A DNA stretch of 64,000 nt from Megascapheus bottae (GCA_024803745.1 JANJXV010000190.1:1129501-1193500); one strand, 5' to 3'. Shown: positions 23,459 to 32,049, counted from the first letter of the stretch. Notes: generated by a model from the letters alone, not told the origin. Program-made: numbers and translations.

Positions 23459-23736
23459 CCAGCGGGCGCTGGAGGCTCACGCCTGTCCTCCTAGCCACTC
23501 AGGAGGCCGAGAGCTGAGGATGGCAGCTCAAAGCCAGCCTGGGCTGGAAAGTCCGTGAGACTCTAATCTCCAGGTAATCACAGACAACAGGAAGTGGCGC
23601 TGGGTCTCAAGTGGTAGAGTGCAAGCAAAGAAAGGAGAAAAAGGAGCTCGGGGACAACACCCAGACCCAGAGTTCAAGCCCCAGGACTGGCAAGAAGAAG
23701 AAGAAGAAGAAGAGGAAGAGGAGGAAGAAGAAGAAA
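23459..23736 (+). repeat. B1/Alu-like + ID fusion SINE with (AAG)n tail
   Basis: The 5' part reads like a B1/7SL monomer ('gctcacgcctgtcctcc', 'cactcaggaggccgagagc', 'aagccagcctgggctgg'). The 3' part is the right half shared with the dimeric SINEs ('aagtggcgctgggtctcaag', 'ttcaagccccaggactggc'). The tail has expanded into (AAG)n microsatellite, a common fate of poly-A tails. Confidence 0.85.
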
Positions 23737-23754
23737 CAACAGAAGAAAGGGGGG

Positions 23755-23803
<49 letters not shown>

Positions 23804-23820
23804 GGGGGGGGAAGGGGGGA
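23737..23820. repeat. (GA)n / G-rich polypurine microsatellite
   Basis: It continues directly from the SINE tail: AAG repeats pass into about 20 GA dinucleotides and then G runs. With the tail it makes a purine-only tract of roughly 125 bases. Confidence 0.9.
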
Positions 23821-24768
23821 ACAGTCAAAAGTATAAATGTCACTGCATTCTGGCTGGAACTGCCCTTGCACAAAAGGGGGGTTTTGCAGTTGTTCACAGC
23901 GGTTCCACAGTGGGTCTCCTGGGCCTTTGTCGGTGTCACCTGAAAGATGGGGACAGAACATACAGCATCCTTGTGACCTTGGGGTGGAGGGACCTCAGAG
24001 GCCCTGGCCACGGGCCGTGTCTCCTGAAACTGCTGGGCGACGGCCTGGCACGAGGGCCTCAGGCCCCACGGCAGGAACAACCAGTGCTCTTTAATTATCA
24101 ACAAAAACGAGGCTTGCACATTGACTTATGGCTCTGCAGATAGAAACACATGTTCTTGGCGGAAAGCAGATAGCTTTCAATTGGCCGGAGGGGAAGGAGG
24201 CTGGGCTTCTCTGAGGAGAAGTTGTTCCAGAGGCACAGTTGCCACGGAGGGCTGGCTAGCCTTGGCTGTAGGCTCTGGGCTCCGGCTGGCCCTGGAGAAC
24301 CACTGTACAGGTGGGAGAGATGGCAGGGCCATCGTCACCGCTTGCTTGACCACGGGCCAGGTGTCTGGATTGGCGGCCATGGAACAGGGGTGACCTAGGC
24401 CCTGACAGCCGTATATAATGCAGAATGGCTAATCATTGAGGCAGGAGTTAGACAGTGGAAGTTTATCATAGGATGGAGTTAGAGAAAATGTATTCAGATA
24501 CGTGCCAGAAAGAGTTACCTGATGAGGAGAAAAAATCCACACAATTAGAAAACAAACCAAACAATTGCCTTTTTAAAAGTAAAGCACAGAGGCCGTTGGC
24601 TTCTAGTCAATACATTTGGGATGAGTCTTAAAAGTAGAGATGGTTGTACCACAGAACTGACTCGGGAATTGGAATCTGGGTCAAACACCAGGTCAAACCG
24701 CAGCTCAGTGTGTGAGAGCCCAGGGCAAAGAAGCCACCGGAAGCCTGCATTCTCTAGAGGGGCAGGTG
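23821..24768. other. Intergenic sequence immediately upstream of the promoter repeat
   Basis: Unique sequence with an AT-rich pocket at 24390-24620. No gene or repeat family recognised. Confidence 0.35.
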
Positions 24769-24801
<33 letters not shown>

Positions 24802-25378
24802 CACGCGCGCGCATGTGTGCAGGCGTGTTCTTGTCACTGACGTGTCCATGCTGCCTGGAGCAGATGTATGCACACATGTGTGTGTGCATGTGTATGTGCA
24901 GGCGGTGTGTGTGCAGGCGTGTTCTTGGCACTGACGTGTCCGTGCTGCCTGGAGCACATGTATGCACACATGTGTGTGTGTGTATGTGCAGGCGGTGTGT
25001 GTGCAGGCGTGTTCTTGGCACTGATGTGTCCGTGCTGCCTGGAGCACGTGTATGCACACATGTGTGTGTGCATGTGTGTATGTGCAGGCGGTGTGTGTGC
25101 AGGCATGTTCTTGGCACTGATGTGTCTGTGCTGCCTGGAGCACGTGTATGCACACATGTGTGTGTGTATGTGTATGCACAGGCAGTGTGTGTGCAGGCGT
25201 GTTCTTGGCACTGATGTGTCTGTGCTGCCTGGAGCAGATGTATGCACACACACGTGTGTGTGTATGTGTATGTGCAGGCGGTGTGTGTGCAGGCGTGTTC
25301 TTGGCACTGACGTGTCCTGCTGCCTGGAGCACGTATGTGCGTGTGAGTGCATGCGAGCACATGTGCACGCGTGTGTGG
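24769..25378. repeat. Minisatellite, about 94 bp x 6, preceded by (GT)n, abutting the TMEM132D CpG island
   Basis: A (GT)13 tract opens the region. The marker 'gttcttg' then recurs at 24827, 24921, 25011, 25107, 25201 and 25297 (spacings 94, 90, 96, 94, 96). Each unit contains 'tgctgcctggagca', a GT/TATG tract and 'gcaggcg'. The array ends only about 330 bases upstream of the candidate core promoter. Copy-number change here would alter promoter-proximal spacing. Long frames across it are repeat artefacts. Confidence 0.95.
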
Positions 25379-25689
25379 CCCAGCCTCATCTGACCCCTCG
25401 GGGCCACCTTGGGATGGCGGGGCGCCCTCTTCTCTCCTCTTCCTGGAGACCCGGGAAGTGGGACCGTCCTGGGGCCTCGGGGTCCTCCAGGGACACCCAG
25501 TGGGAGGCCGTCCTGCGTGGGCCGGGAGCCACCCGCGGGGCGCCTCCTCGGCCCCCTGCGGCCGGTGGCACCGGGCGAGCCGGGCGGAGGAGGGGCGGGA
25601 GCCGGCACCTGTTGGCGCCCCCGCCGGCGAGGTGGCGCCGGCAGCCCGGGAGGTGGATCGGCTCTGCGGATTGGGGCGCACAGCTGTCA

Positions 25690-25724
25690 CTCCGGAAGGG
25701 TGGGGCGGTTCAAAAAAATAAAAG
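25690..25724 (+). promoter_or_regulatory. TMEM132D: Candidate core promoter: ETS-like site, GC box and TATA-like element
   Basis: Within the GC-rich island an unusual A-rich interruption occurs. In order there are 'tccggaag' (ETS-type core, 25691-25698), a GC box GGGGCGG (25702-25708) and a TATA-like AAATAAAAG (25716-25724). If used, initiation would fall near 25745-25755, giving a 5'UTR of about 660 bases if unspliced. CpG-island promoters often lack TATA boxes and start dispersedly, so this is a hypothesis. Confidence 0.35.
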
Positions 25725-26012
25725 AGGAAGAAGATTTGAAGGCGAGCCCGCCACCCGCGCGCGCAGGGCGCTCGACGCGGGCCCGGCGGAGCGGGGCCAG
25801 GGCGCCGGCGCGCGGGCCGCAGCTGCAGCGCCCAGCCGCGGGCCCGAGCCGGGTCCTCCTCCGCGCGCCGCGGGCGCCGCGCCGGCCGAGCGCTCCGCCA
25901 GCCTGAGCCCCGCGGGCCGGGCCGGGCCGGGGCGGCGGCGGGGCCGGGCGGCGGCGCCCACCAAACTTTCGGCTCCGGAGCGCGCAGTCCCGGGGCGCAG
26001 CGGCCGCGCGCG

Positions 26013-26132
26013 ATGGGGTCTGCGAGCCGGGGCGCCCCGCGCCGCCCCGCGCCCCCAGCCGCCGGCCCGGGGGCCTCCGCGCCCCGGGAGCCGCAGCCCG
26101 GCCCCGCCGCCGCCGCCGCCCGGGCCCGCTAG
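26013..26132 (+). other. Upstream ORF 1 in the putative 5' leader (39 codons)
   Basis: ATG at 26013 with G at -3 and G at +4 (strong Kozak context), stop TAG at 26130. It encodes an Ala/Pro/Arg-rich peptide of no recognisable family. It is not in frame with the main start. If the transcript begins upstream of 26013, this would be expected to reduce scanning to the main ATG. Its presence in the mRNA is inferred, not shown. Confidence 0.4.
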
Positions 26133-26284
26133 CCGGCCCGAGCCCGCCCCCCGGCCGCCGCGCCGCCCTTCGCCAGGGCCGCGAGGAAAGCGCCCTCGCC
26201 GGCCGCAGTCAAGGGAGATTAAATCCCGGCGGGGCGCGGACCGGGGCAACTCCCGAGCCCGCGCGGCGGCCGCCGGGGCCGGCC

Positions 26285-26335
26285 ATGGCCCGGCGCGGGG
26301 AGGGCGCCCGGCTGCCCGGCCGCCCGCGCCCCTGA
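26285..26335 (+). other. Upstream ORF 2 in the putative 5' leader (16 codons)
   Basis: ATG at 26285 in an excellent Kozak context ('ggccatgg'), in the same frame as the main coding sequence but closed by TGA at 26333, so it does not extend the protein. Its stop lies 78 bases before the inferred main ATG, a distance compatible with reinitiation. Confidence 0.45.
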
Positions 26336-26340
26336 CCGCG

Positions 26341-26366
26341 CCGCCCGCCCGCCCGCCCGCCCGCTG
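26341..26366. repeat. (CCCG)n tetranucleotide in the 5' leader
   Basis: Five CCCG/CCGC-type units just upstream of the start codon. This C-rich tract in the leader could form secondary structure. Confidence 0.8.
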
Positions 26367-26413
26367 CGCCCCCGCGCCCCTTCGCCCCCGCGCCCGGCGT
26401 GCGCCCGTCTGAG

Positions 26414-26477
26414 ATGGGGGCGCGCCGGCACCTGTGGTCCCCCGTGCTCCTCAGCCTGGCCGCCCTGCTCTCCAAAG
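26414..26477 (+). CDS. TMEM132D: TMEM132D, first coding exon (signal peptide)
   Basis: TMEM132D is a single-pass type I membrane protein of neurons and oligodendrocytes. It has a large extracellular part and a short cytoplasmic tail; the family is linked to cell adhesion and actin. This exon encodes 21 residues, MGARRHLWSPVLLSLAALLSK, plus one base of the next codon. They form a basic start and a hydrophobic core, as expected of a signal peptide. The human protein, from memory, begins [20 protein letters not shown] and continues AALFSKV. The frame here reads V-R-P-S-E-M-G with HLWSPVLLSLAALLSK, an almost residue-by-residue match across the exon. The human first Met falls on GTG (26399), so I start at the next in-frame ATG, which has G at -3 and G at +4. 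The exon ends in aaa-g|gtaaga, a near-consensus donor; phase 1 fits the Val that follows in human. The remaining exons lie beyond the window. The closest alternative, TMEM132C, has a different leader. Confidence 0.85.
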
Positions 26478-26483
26478 GTAAGA
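26478..26483 (+). other. TMEM132D: Splice donor of TMEM132D exon 1
   Basis: The exon/intron junction reads 'tccaaag|gtaagag', a close match to the U1 consensus (AG|GTAAGA), leaving the reading frame in phase 1. Confidence 0.85.
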
Positions 26484-26547
26484 GAGGCGCCGCGCCCGGC
26501 CACCGCCGACTAACTTTGCTGGGAGCGCGAGTGCGCGGCGCAGGCCG

Positions 26548-26670
26548 CGGTGTGCAGGGTGCCGCGTGTGCAGGGTGCCGCGTGTGCAGGGTGCGCGCGT
26601 GTGCGCCGGTGTGCAGGGTGCCGCGTGTGCAGGGTGCCGCGTGTGCACACGCGTGTGTGCCGGTGTGCAC
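26548..26670. repeat. GC-rich tandem repeat, about 16 bp, at the 5' end of intron 1
   Basis: 'gtgcagggtgccgcgt' recurs five times in direct or slightly disturbed tandem order, mixed with GTGTGC tracts. It starts about 70 bases after the splice donor. Confidence 0.85.
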
Positions 26671-26734
26671 GTGTGCCGCCGAGCCCGAGCCGGGCCCAGC
26701 CTGGCCTGGGGAGGGCGGTCCGCGCTGACACCGA

Positions 26735-26946
26735 GCCAGAGGCCGGGCGGGGACAGGGACCGGGCAGGCGGGGACAGGGACCGGGCAGGCGGGGACCGAG
26801 GCCAGGCCGGGGACAGGGACCCGGCGGGGACAGGGACATAGCGGGACCGAGGCCTGGCCGGGGACAGGGACCGGGCGGGGACCGAGGCCGGGCCGGGGAC
26901 GGAGGCCGGGCTGGGGACAGGGACCCGGCGGGACCGAGGCCCGGCT
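26735..26946. repeat. GC-rich minisatellite, 20-25-bp units, in intron 1
   Basis: Units of 'ggggacagggaccgggc' and 'gggaccgaggccggg' alternate irregularly over about 210 bases (some ten units). With frequent GGG/GGGG runs on the RNA-like strand shortly after the transcription start, it is a candidate for R-loop or G-quadruplex formation. Confidence 0.88.
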
Positions 26947-26949
26947 GAG

Positions 26950-27674
26950 CGGTGGGTCCCTGCTGTGCACGGTCCTGTTGTGCCTGGAGGGCCCCCGGGG
27001 TCCCAGCGCCCGTGGCTGCGTTTTGGTCCGGTCCTCCCCTCGCCCAGGGTGGCTCCACTCTAAGTCCCTGCAGACAGCAGGGCTGGCTTGGAGCTGGGGG
27101 TAAAGGCAGGATTCCGCTGGCGAGCAGAGCCGGGAAGCCAGGGCGTGACTCGGAGCCTCCGCAGATGTGGGGCGGGAAGCATGGGCAGGGCCCTCCTGCC
27201 GTGCCGCCCTCCTCCACTCCTCCCCCTCTCACAGAGCAGGTGCTGAATCCTTCCCCAGCTTGAACAACACAGACACACATTTTTCCACACCAGGAGATTG
27301 CTCTCAGAAACTTGAGAGCCATTTGTCTAGCACGGTCTTCATCGCACACATCTCCTGTTCTCCAAGCTCTGCTCGTATCACAGAGGCCGTGGCTTTGCAT
27401 CTGGTGAGCGGGTCAGGCCAGTGCCGGAGGAGTTTGCATTCATCTCCTCCCAGCCTCACGCGCTGTGGAACAGTCCCGAATCTGTGTAAGGATGGCGCCC
27501 AGAACCAGAGCTTAGGGCGTGAGCGGGACAGAGGACACCCAAGGCCAGCCTGGTGGACATCGTGAATCCAGCCCAGGAAGACTGAGGCTAAAACCACTAG
27601 GAGATGTGAGCCTCAAAATGCCTGGCCAGCCAGAGGCTGCCTGTAGCCTGGTCTTTATTGTCCCCCCCACCCCC
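26950..27674. other. Intron sequence, no element seen
   Basis: Unique sequence leaving the CpG island; frames up to 132 codons overlap on both strands without recognisable content. Confidence 0.4.
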
Positions 27675-27823
27675 TGCCAGTCCTGGGCTTGAACTCTGGG
27701 CCCAGGTGCTGTCCCTGAGCTTCTTTATTCGTTCAAGGCTAGGGCTCTGAGTGGTTTATTGGCTGAACCTGAACTGTGATCCTCAGAGCCCAGCCTCCTG
27801 AGTAGCTAGGGTTACAGGTGAGT
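27675..27823 (-). repeat. Composite SINE (right half + B1-like), antisense, truncated
   Basis: 'tgccagtcctgggcttgaac', 'ttcaaggctagggctctgag', then the B1-like antisense end 'aactgtgatcctcagagccc' and 'tcctgagtagctagggttac'. A central deletion removes the segment between the two. It is the same family as 44072-44274 and 59468-59719. Confidence 0.8.
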
Positions 27824-27969
27824 GTGTGTGTCTGCTCGTCACTGGGTCTTTGTGGATGTCTCCGTTTATAAGCTGCAGCGATATGGTTTTGTCAAAGGCA
27901 CTGAGCGATGTTGTCATGGATGGCTGGAGAACCTGTGTCTCCTCACATACGCATGCGAGCATGCACACA

Positions 27970-27984
27970 CACACACACACACAC
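27970..27984. repeat. Short (CA)n tract
   Basis: A short CA microsatellite of about eight units within intronic sequence, following 'gcatgcgagcatg'. Confidence 0.7.
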
Positions 27985-28192
27985 ATGCTTGCACGTGTGT
28001 TCTGGTGTCTTTGGACTTTCCCATGGGGAAACTTTGTCGTCTCGAACTCGGAGTCTCTTACGTGGCTAGAGTCAGTTTGTGAGTGACACGTGATCCTCCA
28101 TATTCTGAGTGTTGACTGAGAGAACCCCAGTGCTGCCTGGCTCTAAGATGTGCAAGGCTGGGGAGGCCGTGGGCACAGCTGAGTGCACCATG

Positions 28193-28506
28193 GGCATCGC
28201 TGAGATCCTTCTCCAGGGCAACGCAGAGACCCTCCTCCAGTACAACTCAGAGACCCTCCTCCAGGGCAACGTGGAGACCCTCCTCCAGGGCAACGCGGAG
28301 ACCCTCCTCCAGTACAACTCAGAGACCCTCCTCCAGGGCAACGCGGAGACCCTCCTCCAGGGCAACGTGGAGACCCTCTTCCAGGTCAACTCAGAGACCC
28401 TCCTCCAGTACAACTCAGAGACCCTTCTCCAGGGCAACGTGGAGACCCTCTTCCAGGGCAACTCAGAGACCCTCCTCCAGGGCAATGCGGAGACCCTTCT
28501 CCAATG
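28193..28506. repeat. Minisatellite, exactly 24 bp x 13
   Basis: Thirteen units of 24 bases with no length variation. Each has 'gagaccct', 'ctccag' and a variable six-base part (ggcaac or tacaac with gcg, tca or gtg). In translation this gives an eight-residue period (N-A/S/V-E-T-L-L-Q-G/Y) open on both strands (133 and 148 codons). No start context, splice signal or family supports a gene, and it lies inside an intron. Confidence 0.95.
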
Positions 28507-28578
28507 CTGAAGGAGCAAGGGAAAAAATAGCTGCAGCGTTTATTTGTTCCAAACAGAATTTCATGGGACTATTGTGAC

Positions 28579-28831
28579 TTTTTTTTTGGCCAGTCCTGGG
28601 GCTTGAAACTCAGGGCCTGGACATTGAGCCACAGCTCACTTCTGGACCCAGAGTTTGGTCTAGTGGTAGAGTGCTTGCTTAGCATGCACAAAGACCCGGG
28701 TTCGATTCCTTGGTACCACATACATAGAAAAAAAAGCCAGAAGTGGTGCTGAGGCTCAAGTGGAGGAATGGAACCCAGAGCTTCATGCATGCTAGGCAAG
28801 CACTCTACCTCTAGACCACATCCCCAGCCCC
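28579..28831 (-). repeat. Antisense SINE with a second, sense SINE nested inside
   Basis: The outer element runs 28579-28645 ('ggccagtcctggggcttg' to 'cacttctgg') and resumes at about 28762-28831 ('gaatggaacccagagcttca' to 'accacatccccagcccc'), both antisense. Between them is a sense ID-type copy ('tctagtggtagagtgcttgc', 'cccgggttcgattccttgg', then 'gctgaggctcaag') truncated at its 3' end. The outer element is flanked by near-identical duplications, 'ctattgtgactt' (28569) and 'ctattacgactt' (28831). Confidence 0.82.
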
Positions 28832-29350
28832 TATTACGACTTCTAAACCGTAGGGTTTCTTCCCCTGACCACTGGAAACTCCCACTCACCTAGAAACAGA
28901 GCCAGGGCTACAGTGCCAAGGACAGTAATGAGAAGTCAACACGCAGGCTGTAAGAGGCTTGGTTTGCCTGCAGCTGGATGGAAATGCAGATTACACAGCT
29001 GTGGTGTTGTCCGTTCTGCCTCAGTCCTTCCCAGGCGGCAGTCTGTGGAGGAAGTAGGGTGCACACCCGGCTGCTGACCTACGTGTGCTTAAACCTGGTG
29101 AGCAGCAAAGGGTTAGCGGGGAGCACGTCCACTCCCACCCGGCGCCTTGAAGCTACATGTCCAGATACAGTGTCATCCCTCCCCGCCCTCCCTCCCCTGG
29201 GCCCCTGGAGCCACGGCAGGAAGCATCCAGTTTTGCCAGAAATCTTGTTCATAACTTCAGATGTACTTGGAGAGGAGCCTTCCCTTCAGGTGTCAGGGAG
29301 CTTATGTGTCACATTTGGGCTTTAGTCTTCGCTGGGGACTTGAGGTAGCT

Positions 29351-29351
<1 letters not shown>
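28832..29351. other. Intron sequence, no element seen
   Basis: Unique sequence without recognisable repeat or exon. Confidence 0.4.

Positions 29352-29397
<46 letters not shown>
29352..29397. repeat. (GT)23 microsatellite
   Basis: Uninterrupted GT dinucleotides from 29352 to 29396, long enough to be highly polymorphic and Z-DNA-prone. Confidence 0.95.
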
Positions 29398-29684
29398 TTG
29401 TGTATTTGCCAGCCAGCAGAGGAATTATTAGGACGCTTTGAGTCCCCTGGGAGTAGGGGCCAGTGTAAGGAGGGTGAGCAAGGAGAATTAATGAGAAGGA
29501 GACTGGAAAGGTGGGAGAGCTGGGCAGGTGTAACACAAGGCTGGCACATTTAGGCCACGGCTCATCCCTCTGAGCCATGTTCTCTTGTAAATGCCAGCGA
29601 GAAGCAGATGCTCGTCGACTCAGGATGCTGGGAGAGCAGCTGCCTGCTGTGGTGTGTGTCTGTGCCCGCTCTGCTGCGGTGGCG

Positions 29685-29742
29685 TGCCGTCTGCGCCCTG
29701 GCCGCCCGCTCTGTGCCGTCTGCGCCCCGGCCGCCTGCTCTG
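29685..29742. repeat. 29-bp tandem duplication
   Basis: Two adjacent 29-base copies beginning 'tgccgtctgcgcccyggcc' (29685-29713 and 29714-29742), differing at two positions. Confidence 0.85.
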
Positions 29743-29979
29743 GCGGGTGCTGTTGAGAGCAGCAGACCTCTGGGCTGGGGCTCCCCTGGGCTGAGAGGGC
29801 ATCAGCCTTAGAGCTTTCCTCCTGAGTCAGAAGCCTGACCAGGGTCAGGGCAGTGTCACAAGAAGACAGGCGAGGAGGAAACAAGTTTGGGGTCCCTGCC
29901 CCCTGTGTGTGTACACACATGCCATGTGTTTTATGGAGAGAGAGAGATGGTATGGACTTGATCACGCATACACAAGCAT

Positions 29980-30230
29980 CCAAATTAAAAGTCAAGGAAG
30001 TAGGAGAAGATGTTATTTCTTTGAATAGAGTTAAAAATAAGATTTTTAAAATATGAAATATCCACATGTACAGAAAGGTGGAGTTACAAGTTTGAAGGTC
30101 GGTTTAATTTAGTTCCATTAACACAAGCCAAGAAGAATAAACAAAACATTCTCCAAATACATTATTACAGCTATGTCAACATATTCCTAATTCTTCTCAT
30201 TATCCATCCATTCATTTCCTTACTCACGAT
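29980..30230. other. AT-rich intron segment
   Basis: AT-rich unique sequence with 'ggtttaatttagttccatt' and 'acattattacagctatg'. No ORF or repeat is recognised. It may be conserved non-coding DNA, though the evidence is weak. Confidence 0.2.
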
Positions 30231-30267
30231 GTATCTATTCTGTCCATTTAGTCAGGCAGTTATTAGC

Positions 30268-30367
30268 CATCCATCCATCTACCCACCCATCCACCCATCT
30301 ACCTATCTATCTACTCATTATCCATCAATCCACCCGTCCATCCATCCACCCATCCATCCATCCATCA
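30268..30367. repeat. (ATCC)n/(ATCT)n microsatellite, imperfect
   Basis: CATC/CACC/TATC tetranucleotides over about 100 bases with point changes. Confidence 0.9.
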
Positions 30368-30639
30368 TTACATGCGTTCAGTGTTCTCAGATCTTAGCAA
30401 AAACTGTTTTCAAATGTGTCAATGCGGACATTTTCTGTGGCAATCCCTCTAGATTTCAAAGTGCCACAAACTTCAAAGTCTGTCCTGCCTTCCAAAGTCA
30501 CCGGATGGGTGGTTAAATCCTGTGTCCATCCTTTCATAGGGTGTGTGAGGAGTCATCATGTAGGAAAAAAAGAAAACAAAAAAACCGGAACCCAGAGGGA
30601 AAGCAGGAGCGGATTCTGAGTTCTACAGTGCACGTGCAG

Positions 30640-30727
30640 CACTGAGGTTGAACCCAGGGCCTTGTACTCTTGCTTGGGTTTTTGACTCCAGGTTGGTGCT
30701 CCACCGCCTGAGCCACACTACTTCCAT
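30640..30727 (-). repeat. Degraded SINE fragment, antisense
   Basis: 'ggttgaacccagggccttgt' and 'ttggtgctccaccgcctgagccac' resemble the antisense right half of the window's SINEs. Both ends are eroded. Confidence 0.55.
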
Positions 30728-31871
30728 GGTTGAAGAGCTTTTCTCTGGGGCGGTGCCGCTCCCCAGGGCTGCTACAACAGATGGTCACATATCTGAGGCT
30801 TAAGTCAGAATCAGCGTGGCAGTGCCGAAACCCATATGCGGGCGGGAAGCTCTGGGGAAGCCAGCTGCCGTTGGCCAGCGGCCATTCCCTGCCTCACGGG
30901 CTGTGGCTTCCTTTTCTCTCTGCTTCTGCTTGATCCCCCCCGCACGCCTTCCACAGGCTTGGGTGGTACCCAGGGCCACCCGAAAACCGGGAGACTTCCC
31001 GTCTTCTGGCAGCCATGTCTGCGTCTTATTTCCAGATGGAGTCACAGGGACCTCACCTGAGGTCCCGGGACCCCCGTACACACCCGAGGCGTGACATTCC
31101 AGAGCCGTTTTCCCTCTTCCGCCCAAACCTTCCGTTCTCTAAGGACAACCAGTGTGGATGTCTCTATCTGATTTTGATTTCCCTCCAGGATTAGCAGAGC
31201 ACTTTGGAGAGCAGGGACACTCTATAAACATTTTTAAGTGTGCTTAGGAGTGTAATGAATTACTGAAAGGACCTTTGCCTGACAGTAAAGGAGCTAATGC
31301 TGTCTTTTCCAGTAATTCAAAGGCCTCGGGAATGCCTTCAGTCAATAGTAATAAGGCTGATGTTTTGAGCGATTTCAGTACAGCTTTGCACACTGCTGAG
31401 ATTCCTTTCCGTGGTTTCTGCCACGGGCAGAGGAACGAATGCTCTAGGGGCAGAGTTAAGGCCCAGAAAAGCTAACAGCGCTGTGCGAGGCCTGGCAAGG
31501 AGAAGCCTTGGGCCTGGCTTCTGGAGCCGTGTGTGTGCCAAGGTTCACACCACTCCAGGATGCACAGGCTGGCGTGAGTACTGTGTAACTGAGCCAGCTG
31601 AGCGGCAGGAGTGTGGGAGGCCAGCCCACTGAGGTCAGCTGCAGAGCCTCCCTCCAGGTGTGCTCAGAGCCTCGCATTTGCTAGGTGCCTGTGTGTTTGG
31701 ATTAGTGGACAAAGCAGGGTGGTGCTGTTCGGTTCCTGCCTGTGGTCAGTCAGTGTTAACTCCTGGCATGGAGCCAGGGCAAAGCTTGGCGGGGCTTCCA
31801 GGGGCCCAGCAGTTTGTGTCACCTGGACCACATGGCTTGAACCCATAGAGGCTCTTGTCTATGACTGCGCG
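30728..31871. other. Intron sequence with an AT-rich pocket
   Basis: No gene seen. From 31150 to 31390 the sequence is AT-richer and non-repetitive, with 'gtgtaatgaattactg' and 'ggagctaatgctg', and might be a conserved element. The rest is GC-rich unique DNA. Confidence 0.3.
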
Positions 31872-31983
31872 GTCCTCATACCTGTCTGCCTGTCTGTTCT
31901 GCGCGGTGTCGATTCTCATACCTGTCTGCCCGTCTGCTCAGCACAGTTCTCATACCTGTCTGTCTGTCCGCTCTGCACGGTGT
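31872..31983. repeat. Small tandem repeat, 34-40 bp x 3
   Basis: 'ctcatacctgtctg' at 31875, 31915 and 31949, each followed by CTGT/CCGT-rich sequence and 'gc(g/a)c(g/a)gt'. It sits just before the larger 33-bp array. Confidence 0.85.
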
Positions 31984-32049
31984 CTCGGAGTTCCAGGGCT
32001 CCAGGAGCCTGTGGTCTCCAGGTTGGAAGCTGGCAGTGGCTCTGGAGAG

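Larger units (their letters stand above)
25380..27010. promoter_or_regulatory. TMEM132D: CpG island over the TMEM132D promoter and exon 1
   Basis: This is the only sustained stretch of the window that is both very GC-rich and full of CpG dinucleotides, most densely from 25750 to 26420. It covers the inferred transcription start, 5'UTR, first coding exon and start of intron 1. CpG islands of this size usually mark constitutively unmethylated promoters. Tandem GC repeats on the intron side contribute to its 3' half. Confidence 0.85.

Noticed and set aside
24868..26412. A 514-codon plus-strand frame running through the 94-bp repeat and the CpG island
   Set aside because: It is made of repeat-derived Cys/Val text and CpG-island Arg/Pro/Ala/Gly text, overlaps an equally long opposite frame (381 codons), and ends before the TMEM132D exon.
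26414..26477. Assignment of the exon to TMEM132C or another TMEM132 paralogue
   Set aside because: The human TMEM132C leader, as I remember it, lacks the PSEMG and HxWSPVLxSLAALxSK pattern. The match to TMEM132D runs across the whole exon, including the splice phase.
28072..28518. A periodic leucine-rich or coiled-coil-like protein from the 24-bp array
   Set aside because: The eight-residue period looks protein-like on both strands, but it is a perfect DNA tandem repeat inside an intron with no start, splice or family evidence.
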